Shown here piece after piece: positions 56,028-63,442 of a DNA stretch of 64,000 bases. A program made the position numbers and the translations under genes. Source of the stretch: Alphaproteobacteria bacterium (GTDB taxonomy: Bacteria; Pseudomonadota; Alphaproteobacteria; UBA8366; GCA-2717185); assembly GCA_012103325.1 (NCBI GenBank), contig WLWY01000001.1, positions 1 to 64,000 on the forward strand, given 5' to 3'. The number at the start of each line of letters is the position of its first letter. Within the stretch, counting starts at the first letter, position 1. The notes under the pieces were generated by a model. That model did no database searches, was not told where the DNA came from, and saw only the letters and a program-made list of their open reading frames with translations.

Positions 56028-57524
56028 TTAGAGGTTCAATTGGCTAAGCGGAACCATCTTCTTGACGGGGCATACCCGGCAATCCTCGGTTAGAGTGCCA
56101 TTGCGGAAATCCGCGTTGAACTTGGCGATTGTCGGACCTTGATAGATATCCCTGACGCTTTGGTCCGGAAAACTCCCGACGAAATCCTTCATTGTGGTGA
56201 CGCAGCAGGGGCGCGTTTCGCCGTTGGGCTTAAAATAAAGGGCATTGTGCAGGAACTGACAATCCAGCACTTTCTGCTGGGAAGTCGATGATCCGCTGAT
56301 TAAATCTCTGTCTTTCGGCGTTAGCGTGGCGAAACGTTCGTTGAAACTTTCCACAAGGGGCGTGCCAAGCGCATGCGTTTCTTCGGCAGCGTGACGCTCC
56401 ATCGTTTCGTCGAATTCGGAGTGGCGTTCGATTGCGGCGAATAGCGCATCCTCCGCCATGACCTCTGCCTCTGCAAGAATCTGCTGCTCATCGACCATGT
56501 CGGCAAAGACGGGTAAGTCGTCGTCGGTGAGCGGTCCAAGGTCCTTGACGAACAGCCCGCCATTTGAAGGGCCAGCGTCGGGGTCGGGTGCAACGCCCGG
56601 CTCCGCGTCCAGACATTCCAGCTTCAGACCGCATGCCTTTGCACGGGATACCGCCTGTTCGCGGTAATAGGCAAAATAGGCTGGGTAGCGGTCGTACGCT
56701 TCCTCCTGATACTCGTCCATCCGATGGGCTTCGTTCATGAAGAATTCCATCTTGTAGAATATCAGACTCGCGGCACCGATATAGTTGGCAAGTTCGACCA
56801 TGAACGGCATTTCACGCATCGTGCTAGCGCACAGCAGGGAGTTAATTCCGAATTCCAGTCTCAGCTGGGGCGGCAACATACTGTTCGCGGTACTAATGAC
56901 GCGCGCCGCGTGCAGCATCTTGGTATAGCTGGCTCCTTTACGGATGATCTCGAACGTCGCCGGCAAAGCGCCGTCGATAGAAAGCTGTAGCTCCGTAATT
57001 CCGAAAAGTTTGGGTACGTTTTTCGTTCCTAACGTCGTGGTGTTGCTATTGACGAACAACCGAACGCCGTAACGCCGCGCGCTCTGGATAATGGCGTCGA
57101 TGTCCCTGTGCAGCAAACCTTCGCCCAGTCCCGACGTGGAGCACTGGATGGCGTACGGGAACGCCTCGGTTGCGATACGGTCGATCGTCTCGCGGCTCAT
57201 CGTAAAGGTCTTGCTCTGGTACTTGGCGTGGTCGGCATCCCTGCCGTGAGTGGCGCACATGGGGCAGCGCAGATTGCAGAACCCGATATTGTCGATTTGG
57301 ACATACATCGGCATGGTGAGGAAATGGTTGCGGCCCAGTATTTTATTAAAGGAGGACGCCTTCCGGTTAATGTCCTTCAGCGTGGAATACGCGTTGCCGA
57401 CGCTTGAAAAATCGGACCCCATTGGACTGTCGCCGTTCGAATAGGCGCGTTGAATTGCATTATATTTTCTCGTCAAATGCGTGACGAGTTGCGGTATCGG
57501 GTGCTGAGCTGAAAACCCCTCCAT
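56028..57524 (-). CDS. Radical SAM protein with C-terminal SPASM-type domain
   Basis: 498 residues. The 4Fe-4S-SAM motif FCNLRCPMC has C83, C87 and C90. The core continues with SGLGEGLLHRD and LFVNSNTTTLG and TELQLSIDGALP. A charged segment (about 310-410) separates the barrel from a C-terminal cysteine-rich region (DCQF...RPCCVTTMKDF...DCRVCPVKKM) typical of SPASM/Twitch auxiliary clusters. Such enzymes act on peptides or small molecules including sugars. ATG 57524 lies 5 bp after the upstream oxygenase-like gene; the earlier open frame shadows that gene. Confidence 0.88.
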   Translation of the reverse strand: MEGFSAQHPIPQLVTHLTRKYNAIQRAYSNGDSPMGSDFSSVGNAYSTLKDINRKASSFNKILGRNHFLTMPMYVQIDNIGFCNLRCPMCATHGRDADHAKYQSKTFTMSRETIDRIATEAFPYAIQCSTSGLGEGLLHRDIDAIIQSARRYGVRLFVNSNTTTLGTKNVPKLFGITELQLSIDGALPATFEIIRKGASYTKMLHAARVISTANSMLPPQLRLEFGINSLLCASTMREMPFMVELANYIGAASLIFYKMEFFMNEAHRMDEYQEEAYDRYPAYFAYYREQAVSRAKACGLKLECLDAEPGVAPDPDAGPSNGGLFVKDLGPLTDDDLPVFADMVDEQQILAEAEVMAEDALFAAIERHSEFDETMERHAAEETHALGTPLVESFNERFATLTPKDRDLISGSSTSQQKVLDCQFLHNALYFKPNGETRPCCVTTMKDFVGSFPDQSVRDIYQGPTIAKFNADFRNGTLTEDCRVCPVKKMVPLSQLNL

Positions 57525-57528
57525 CGGT

Positions 57529-58326
57529 TCAGTATCTGCTGTAAGGGCTGCGCAGCCAGGGATAGTGCGGTTGCCTGGCATTGCTGCCACCAAACGTCGG
57601 TTGGAGACCAAATTTTGGCGACGGTACGATTGTGAATTCGGCCGTATAGCGGGCGACCCCTGCGTCCAGCGGACGGACACCGCGGTGCAGAATTTCCGAC
57701 GATTTGAACAGCAGCCAAGTCGGACCATCCCGTTCGACCGAAAGCGTTTGCTGATCGGGAAATTGGATTTCGGTCGTCCCGATTTCGGGACCAACCGCCT
57801 GCGGGAAAATCATGAGTTTGGCGAGCGGCGACGGCAGACCGTCGACATGCCACTCATTGGGTCCCGTCGTGCCGGATTGCGAGGTCATCTTCCACGCGCG
57901 AGCGCACAAAATGCGCCAAGGAGAGCCGATGAACTGTGCGATCTGTTCGGCCAGAGATTCGGCAATATCCGTCAAGCACCATAGGGACTCTTCGGACGGC
58001 CGGTAGAATTCCGTTCCCTCATCGATACCCGCAAAAAAATCATCCGGCATCTCGGTGCCTTCGAATTGCGGATTTACGCTGTCTCTCCGATAGGGTTCCG
58101 GTGCGGACTCGGCGAGTGCGACTTTCAGCCTTGCGGCGAGGTCATCTGAAAACCCGCCGAACACAGCGCCGAACTGGGCGTATGTCTCGTACCTGTCCGC
58201 CCAGACGTCGTAGCGGTCCTGATAGCCGGCGCGAAGCGCTTCATGGAGGAAGTCGCCATACGTTTCCCACGCCCGTCTGCGGCCAAGCGCAACATTCACG
58301 TTTTTTGCGGGTTTGGAATCTTTCAT
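57529..58326 (-). CDS. Putative 2-oxoglutarate/Fe(II)-dependent oxygenase
   Basis: 265 residues, no close family recognised. It carries a likely facial triad H160-x-D162 (NEWHVDG) and H214 (SEILHRGV), with Arg226 (VARYTAEF) at the 2OG-binding position, and a double-stranded beta-helix-like pattern between them. That supports an Fe/2OG hydroxylase (prolyl-hydroxylase or PhyH-like). The substrate is unknown; the genes on either side (TPR-methyltransferase 5 bp before, radical SAM 5 bp after) suggest a shared tailoring pathway. Confidence 0.65.
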   Translation of the reverse strand: MKDSKPAKNVNVALGRRRAWETYGDFLHEALRAGYQDRYDVWADRYETYAQFGAVFGGFSDDLAARLKVALAESAPEPYRRDSVNPQFEGTEMPDDFFAGIDEGTEFYRPSEESLWCLTDIAESLAEQIAQFIGSPWRILCARAWKMTSQSGTTGPNEWHVDGLPSPLAKLMIFPQAVGPEIGTTEIQFPDQQTLSVERDGPTWLLFKSSEILHRGVRPLDAGVARYTAEFTIVPSPKFGLQPTFGGSNARQPHYPWLRSPYSRY

Positions 58327-58331
58327 TGGCG

Positions 58332-59585
58332 CTACCGGGGAACCGCAAAACAGTACAGGCTCATATGGTCCATATCCTCGATCAGGGGAATCCAGTGATA
58401 TCGCTTGATGATTTTGGCCCGATCGAACGACAGGACCTCAAATCCGCACGCCGTGAGGACCTTGTCGAATTCGTCCCGGCTCCAGGCGTTTTGATGATTG
58501 AAGTGATAGCTCGGTTCGTTATCGACGATGTGCTGACGCAAGGTTTGGGCGATCTGATAGGGGGTGGACCGCTCTGCGAGATCGCGCAACTCTTCGGATG
58601 GCATCCTCGGCGGTCCGACATAGGCGCCATCTGCATGCTTTCCGTTGCCCGAAAACAAACCGTTTTCGTCGCCGTACTCGTCGTTCCAGAAGCCGGAAAA
58701 AATGAACGCCGCGCGGGTATCTAGCGTATCCGCAACGCCATGCGCCTCCCACGTCGGCTGTAATGCTTCGACGCCCCAGACAGGCGCGCAGATCAGGCCC
58801 GGCTCCCGCTTGCGCCAATCGTCGAGGGCGTAATCGAAATCGGGAATTTTCACCAGTAATGCGCCATCCGGACGCAAGATTCTGTGCGCTTCGACGAGCG
58901 CCCGCGCCACTGTGGGATCATCCAAATGTTCCAGGCAGTGCGACGTATAGACCAGCTCGACGGACGAACCCTCGAGAGGAAAGTCGCATTCCGGTGAAAA
59001 CCGGATCGGATCGGGGTTGCTCTCGCTGCAAACCGATTCAAGGTTGCGCCAATGTAAAAAATTGAAATTCGGTCCGCCGCCGATATTCACGTATCGGGTC
59101 GTGTTCTCCGGTTGCGCGCCCATCGAACCAAGGATTTGCGCGAACACCTTGGCGACGTCGTTGTACGCGGTCAGAAGTTGTTGCCACAGCAAACTGACTT
59201 CCTGGCTCAACCCAGGCGTTTCGCCGCGGGCTTTGAGCATCAGAATTTTTCCGCATATCGCCAACAGGAACCTTCGGTCCAAGTCGATGGCCGTATCGAA
59301 TGCGAAGAGCGACTTTTCGACATCGCCCGCTTTCGCGAGCGCCAAGCCCCATACCGTAAAGGCGTAGGCTGAATCCGGTTCCAGCGAAAGCGCCTGGAGT
59401 GCCAGTTCCGAAGCGTTGGACGACACCACATTTTTGAGATTGGCAATTGCAACGTCGAGCCGTGTTGCAGCGGTTGGATTTGCGACAAAGTTTGCGACAG
59501 GAATGTGCCCGGCCATTTCGATCAAGAGGGTAAGGCAATTCTCAAAGAATTCTTGCCCACCTTCTGTAACCTTGCCGTCAACCAT
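58332..59585 (-). CDS. TPR-containing class I SAM methyltransferase
   Basis: About 417 residues. The N-terminal ~140 residues are TPR-like (ELALQALSLEPDSAYAFTVWGLALAKAGDVEKSLFAFDTAI...). The C-terminal Methyltransf_11-type domain has motif I YVNIGGGPNF (about 165-174), a motif IV-like VYTSHCLEHLDD and the following RILRPDGALLVKIPDF. ATG 59585 is preferred (AGG 9 bases before); GTG 59606 is in frame. The TPR element resembles those of the family X proteins at the ends of this cluster, hinting at a common partner or carrier. Confidence 0.85.
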   Translation of the reverse strand: MVDGKVTEGGQEFFENCLTLLIEMAGHIPVANFVANPTAATRLDVAIANLKNVVSSNASELALQALSLEPDSAYAFTVWGLALAKAGDVEKSLFAFDTAIDLDRRFLLAICGKILMLKARGETPGLSQEVSLLWQQLLTAYNDVAKVFAQILGSMGAQPENTTRYVNIGGGPNFNFLHWRNLESVCSESNPDPIRFSPECDFPLEGSSVELVYTSHCLEHLDDPTVARALVEAHRILRPDGALLVKIPDFDYALDDWRKREPGLICAPVWGVEALQPTWEAHGVADTLDTRAAFIFSGFWNDEYGDENGLFSGNGKHADGAYVGPPRMPSEELRDLAERSTPYQIAQTLRQHIVDNEPSYHFNHQNAWSRDEFDKVLTACGFEVLSFDRAKIIKRYHWIPLIEDMDHMSLYCFAVPR

Positions 59586-59632
59586 TTGCGAATACCTGGC
59601 GTTCACTTTTGAACAAGCTTCATACTATTACC

Positions 59633-59661
59633 ATTATACTTGAAATAATGGAATCTTTGTA
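59633..59661 (-). promoter_or_regulatory. Possible promoter of the methyltransferase-oxygenase-radical SAM operon
   Basis: On the minus strand a perfect TATAAT (59633-59638) is 17 bp from TACAAA (59656-59661, weak -35), about 47 bp before the methyltransferase start. The 180-bp gap to the upstream gene is AT-rich compared with its surroundings. Confidence 0.4.
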
Positions 59662-59723
59662 TTCCCACTACATTGCCGAATTTACCGAGCCGGATGGCAC
59701 CGGATAAATCGGCGGCCTTCAAA

Positions 59724-59751
59724 CGAAGAACTTCGCAGCCCTAGTTCTTCG
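59724..59751. terminator. Hairpin after family X copy 2
   Basis: CGAAGAACT (59724-59732) pairs perfectly with AGTTCTTCG (59743-59751) around a 10-base loop, 37 bp past the stop of the gene at 59788. There is no T-run; attenuation or mRNA end protection are both possible. Confidence 0.4.
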
Positions 59752-59787
59752 CAAGATATAGTTAATGATGTGTTTAAGTGCGCCGGG

Positions 59788-61476
59788 CTATATGCCGTCG
59801 CGGAAGTATCGGATCTGTCTCGTCTGACCGGGCTTTGCCGCAGCGAACCGTTCGCAAAACTCCGCCACAGCGTCAGCTTCGGTAACGGCGCTATTCGGCA
59901 AACCGGCGGAATCGCAACGAAACTCGAATCGCTGCTGAAAGGCCCATTCGAAATAAGGAAAATCGCTTTCCCGGCTACACCAGGTTACCGCTGATTTTGC
60001 GCACTGTTCCACGGTAACCGGAAAAGCCCCAAAAACACGTTCCGTGCCGTCGGACGCAGAGTCCAGGTCGACCATGAAAAGGGTCGCGGCCGCATTGTCG
60101 ATAACCTTGTAAATTTGACGAGGATCTTCGCCCTGCGAACACTCTGCCAAGAGGCGGGCATCATAGGTGTGGCCATCGAAGTTCAAATCCGCCGGGATAA
60201 TTTCATGGCTGATGAGGGCGGGATAAATTTGAAAGGAGTGGCCTGCAAAACCGTTTGCTGTTTTGAAGTAGAGAGCGACAACGTCCTGACCGATCGGCTG
60301 ATCGCCTGAGCCGATAAACATATCCCGCGTCTGGGGATTGAGGTTTTTCGCGGTGTAGTCCACGAGGTGTTCCGCGTCGAGCGCGATGGCGTGATCGGTT
60401 ACCGCGTCGTGCATATCCAGATACGCTGCGAGCCCGTCGTCCCGCGCCCGCAGGGAGCTCATCAGCACGGCCTTGTAGCCATCGCGCAAGTAGGTCTTGG
60501 ATTCGCTGAAAAATCGGTCGCTATAGAGCGACTCAGTGCCGACGAAGGTCACGTCCGCGGCGAGTGCCTTCGCTTTCACCGCCGACAGGTAGTTCGAACC
60601 GCTAAAGTACAACCGGTCCGGCGCTTGCGTGGCGGGCGTCTTTTTGAAACCGATGAATTCTGCGGGAATAACCTCATAGTCAATGCGGGCTATTTCGCTT
60701 AGCGCGCAGATACCAGGGGAGGCGGCGAGGCGCGCCTGGTCCGCCTCAGTCGTATAGATATCGAAGATGACGGTATCGTCCGCCGCCAGGGCCGGCACGT
60801 TTCCAGGCGCCATGAGACTGGGTAGCGAGGTCCGCAAAAATTTGTCGACATAGGTTTCGCCCCAAATGGCAAGATTGAACAATGTCGGTCGGCCGCCCAA
60901 TGGCGCTAATGAGCGGGCCTTTTGTGCACCCGCCTCATAATGCCGCACCAGCTGCAGATAAAACGCTGTTTCATCCGCGGCGGCCGGTGCCGTGCCCTGA
61001 ATGACCTCCAGCAAATCGATAGCCTTTTGCCCCTGATGGGAATGGATGAATTGCCGCGCCAAGGAAACTCGGTCGACAAGGGATGCGATGGCGTGAGCCA
61101 GCAAGTCGGTGGGGGCAAGCATCAACGCAATCTTCGCGACACGTTCAGCCTCATCCCGTTTGTCCAGGTTGAGATACCCGAGCGCGATACCGGAAAATAT
61201 ATTTACGTTATCAGGGTCTTGTTCGTAGTCGATGTCCGCGCTGATAAGAGGCCACAAGTTGGCAAACAATTTCCGCGCATCGGCCATTCGTTCCGCGAGA
61301 GCCAGGGTCGTGATCGTTTCCAACGCCTGCTGGATTGTTTCGTTTTGTGTTTGATCGGGTGTCTTATCGGTCAAAAGGTCCGCTCTACGAAGTAGAAGCT
61401 CACAATCGAGAATGCTGACAACTTCAAGATTCCTCGATGAAGGAAGTCGGTGCCGGCCAAAATCAGTTGGTAACAT
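59788..61476 (-). CDS. Uncharacterised TPR-like protein, family X copy 2
   Basis: 562 residues, homologous to the protein at 48057-49658 and equally unassigned. The N-terminal half is helical and TPR-like (NIFSGIALGYLNLDKRDEAERVAKIALMLAPTDLLAHAIASL, about 92-133). The second domain has WGETYV (205-210), SLMAPGNVP (220-228) and IFDIYTTEAD (237-246), then YKAVLMSSLRARDD. The N-terminus is about 45 residues longer than copy 1, so the true start may lie downstream. It faces copy 1 from the other end of the cluster, heading the minus-strand operon. A glycosyltransferase or carrier role is a guess. Confidence 0.75.
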   Translation of the reverse strand: MLPTDFGRHRLPSSRNLEVVSILDCELLLRRADLLTDKTPDQTQNETIQQALETITTLALAERMADARKLFANLWPLISADIDYEQDPDNVNIFSGIALGYLNLDKRDEAERVAKIALMLAPTDLLAHAIASLVDRVSLARQFIHSHQGQKAIDLLEVIQGTAPAAADETAFYLQLVRHYEAGAQKARSLAPLGGRPTLFNLAIWGETYVDKFLRTSLPSLMAPGNVPALAADDTVIFDIYTTEADQARLAASPGICALSEIARIDYEVIPAEFIGFKKTPATQAPDRLYFSGSNYLSAVKAKALAADVTFVGTESLYSDRFFSESKTYLRDGYKAVLMSSLRARDDGLAAYLDMHDAVTDHAIALDAEHLVDYTAKNLNPQTRDMFIGSGDQPIGQDVVALYFKTANGFAGHSFQIYPALISHEIIPADLNFDGHTYDARLLAECSQGEDPRQIYKVIDNAAATLFMVDLDSASDGTERVFGAFPVTVEQCAKSAVTWCSRESDFPYFEWAFQQRFEFRCDSAGLPNSAVTEADAVAEFCERFAAAKPGQTRQIRYFRDGI

Positions 61477-61652
61477 GAGGTCGCAACGAGTGTCACGAGA
61501 TGTTCGAACCGCAGCCTCAATTCAGACGGTCAGATCGGCGGCCTTGCGCATTTCCGGCACGGTCATCCGATGCATCAATAGTGCAGCCGCTTCGTTGGAA
61601 GCGCCTCCGGCGATCCAACAAACACTTAAATCCGATCTAAACCTAATCTGTT

Positions 61653-61706
61653 CTAGTGTGATTCACGCGAAATTCAATCCTTTGAATTTCACGATCAGGA
61701 CACTAG
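61653..61706. repeat. Palindromic element, second copy of the 47-bp core
   Basis: CTAGTGTG...ACACTAG ends with the inner stem GAAATTCAA/TTGAATTTC. Bases 61660-61706 equal 21437-21483 exactly. As at engB, the terminal CTA gives the TAG stop of the minus-strand gene (here the CmcJ-like oxygenase). The remaining gap 61477-61652 shows no gene. Confidence 0.85.
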
Positions 61707-62983
61707 AAAAACACATAGGATCGGACCACGATGTTCTTGCGGCAGGGCGCGTCCTCGGGGACGGTAGGGTCCATGCAGGCCGTATGGAAGGACCAGCGCG
61801 AGACGGAGCCGTCGGTGATCGAGTCGTAGCATTTCAGCATCGAGACCTCGGTCGGCTTCTGCTGGGGAATCCAGTACCATTCGTGTTCGGGGCGGTGGGT
61901 GAAGCGGGTCGTCTCGCCAACGCGGTCGTCGTAGATCCGGTAGTTGGTAATGTAGGGCTGGTCGGCGAAAGACGGCCACGCGCAGAGCACGAAGGGATAT
62001 TGCTGCACGGTCTCCATCGGCTTGGCGAGGTTGATCGACATGAACCGCCGCGACATCTTCGCGTCGGCTTCCGCCTCCGTGTAGTGCTGTTCGCGTCCGA
62101 AATTCCGCAGGTTCTTCGTCAGCAACTCGCGGCAGCGCACCCGGCCGCTATTGTCGTTCAGATCATTGTGCACGAGGTTGGCGTAGTTGGCGTTCACACC
62201 CGGGTTCTTGTTGTCCTGGTCTTCCGTGCGGTCGCCCTCGTAATCCTTGTCGAAGACGTCGTGGTTGTAGACAAGCGCATCCGTCGCGCCCGGGAAAAAG
62301 TCCAAGAGGAGCTTCTCGATTTCTGGATAGAAGACGCGCTCCACTTCAGCGGAATCGTAGAAGTTCTCGCACTGGGACTCGAGATGCGCCAGCGAGACGC
62401 CGAGCTTGTCCATGCTTTCGGGGCTGTTGGGGGAGAGGCCGGGGTGGTATTCCCCGATCCGCCGCGCGTCGCGCATCACCTGCGGGAAAAAGAGGTTGCG
62501 CCGTTTGTTGTCCTCTTCGTTCTTACGCAGGATCTCCGCCTCGGCCGCACGCGCCGGGTCTCCCCAAATCTCGTTGGACGATACGATGGAATAGGTCGGC
62601 TGTTCATAAACGGTGTAGGGCAAAGGCAGCGCCAGGCCGCCTTCCGGAGCTTCTATGTTGTTCTCGCGAATATAGTCCACGCACTCCGCGTACTTCCGAA
62701 ACCCAACACCCCACTTGGTCTCGATCGGTCCGGGAGGCGCGTTGTCGATCATGTCGATAACCCGCTGCCCTTCGCCCTCGGCGATCTGGGCAAGCGCGGT
62801 CTCCATCGCCGCCACCGTGCCCGCATCGCCGTCCCGGTCGAACGACATATAGGATAAGCCGCCGTTTGCCGCGATAGGGGTGGGCTGCCCTTCCGTGAGC
62901 TGGAGGGAGGGTACATAGGCCGACGAACCCGTCTCCGTATCCGCCGCAACCTGGTTCTCGCTGACCTTAAGCCCGTCGTCCAT
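61703..62983 (-). CDS. CmcJ/NvfI family oxidoreductase-like protein
   Basis: 426 residues resembling the CmcJ/NvfI/GA4-desaturase family of non-haem iron oxygenases. Recognised by the C-terminal pattern: SINLAKPMETVQQYPFVLCAWPSF (about 312-335), EHEWYWIPQQKPTEVSMLKCYDS (about 361-383) and HTACMDPTVPEDAPCRKNIVVRSYVFF at the end. The VHNDLND stretch may hold an iron-binding His. Members tailor secondary metabolites, but the substrate here is unknown. The stop codon falls in a dispersed palindromic repeat. Isolated gene, same strand as the preceding operon. Confidence 0.75.
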   Translation of the reverse strand: MDDGLKVSENQVAADTETGSSAYVPSLQLTEGQPTPIAANGGLSYMSFDRDGDAGTVAAMETALAQIAEGEGQRVIDMIDNAPPGPIETKWGVGFRKYAECVDYIRENNIEAPEGGLALPLPYTVYEQPTYSIVSSNEIWGDPARAAEAEILRKNEEDNKRRNLFFPQVMRDARRIGEYHPGLSPNSPESMDKLGVSLAHLESQCENFYDSAEVERVFYPEIEKLLLDFFPGATDALVYNHDVFDKDYEGDRTEDQDNKNPGVNANYANLVHNDLNDNSGRVRCRELLTKNLRNFGREQHYTEAEADAKMSRRFMSINLAKPMETVQQYPFVLCAWPSFADQPYITNYRIYDDRVGETTRFTHRPEHEWYWIPQQKPTEVSMLKCYDSITDGSVSRWSFHTACMDPTVPEDAPCRKNIVVRSYVFF

Positions 62984-63230
62984 AGCATGCCCTCATCGCC
63001 GATTAAAAACCGCCTTATCGTGGCATATGGGGCTTGTCGTTGCTAGGGCTTGTCATTTCGGGTCGCAGAAACTGATGCCGCGTTCTTTTCCATCCGCTCC
63101 GACACGATGCGCTCCGCCAATTGCGAATGGCGCGAACAGGCGCCGTTTGGTTCGTCATACGACGCAGGCCTCGCGGAATGACCGAGTTTGGCCCTAAACC
63201 GAACCATCGACCACCATGCCAGCGATACCC

Positions 63231-63299
63231 TATGGAAAATCATGGCGCGCCTCATAGGGCAAACTTCGAACCCTTTGTTCGGAACATTGAGCGAATGGA
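63231..63299 (-). repeat. tRNA-Arg 3'-end-like repeat, copy C (inverted)
   Basis: Read on the minus strand: TTCCATTCGCTCAATGTTCC, GAACAAAGGGTTCGAAG, TTTGCCCTATGAGGCGCGCCA, then TTTTCCATA. It closely matches copy B at 47.8 kb and shares GGTTCGA, GGCGCGCCA and TTTTCCATA with the tRNA-Arg gene and its flank. The gap 62984-63442 around it has no gene I can support. Confidence 0.65.
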
Positions 63300-63442
63300 A
63301 CGGCACCCTTGAGAGGTCTTGCTCAATCATATCGCCAGCGTCCTGACCGTGGAAAAGAGAAAATGTGGAAATCAGCGGTGACCGTTCTCAGTGCGGCGGA
63401 TGGAAAATGAGCGCGTACTGCACTCGCAAGGTGAGACAGGCT

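Noticed and set aside
63043..63330. 95-codon open frame across the inverted tRNA-like repeat
   Set aside because: Its sequence is read from the repeat itself; similar frames arise at copy B. No start signal or family.
32262..63442. Integrase, transposase or phage gene to explain the tRNA-linked blocks
   Set aside because: I looked through all reading frames between the repeats and found none; mobility is therefore only inferred from repeats.
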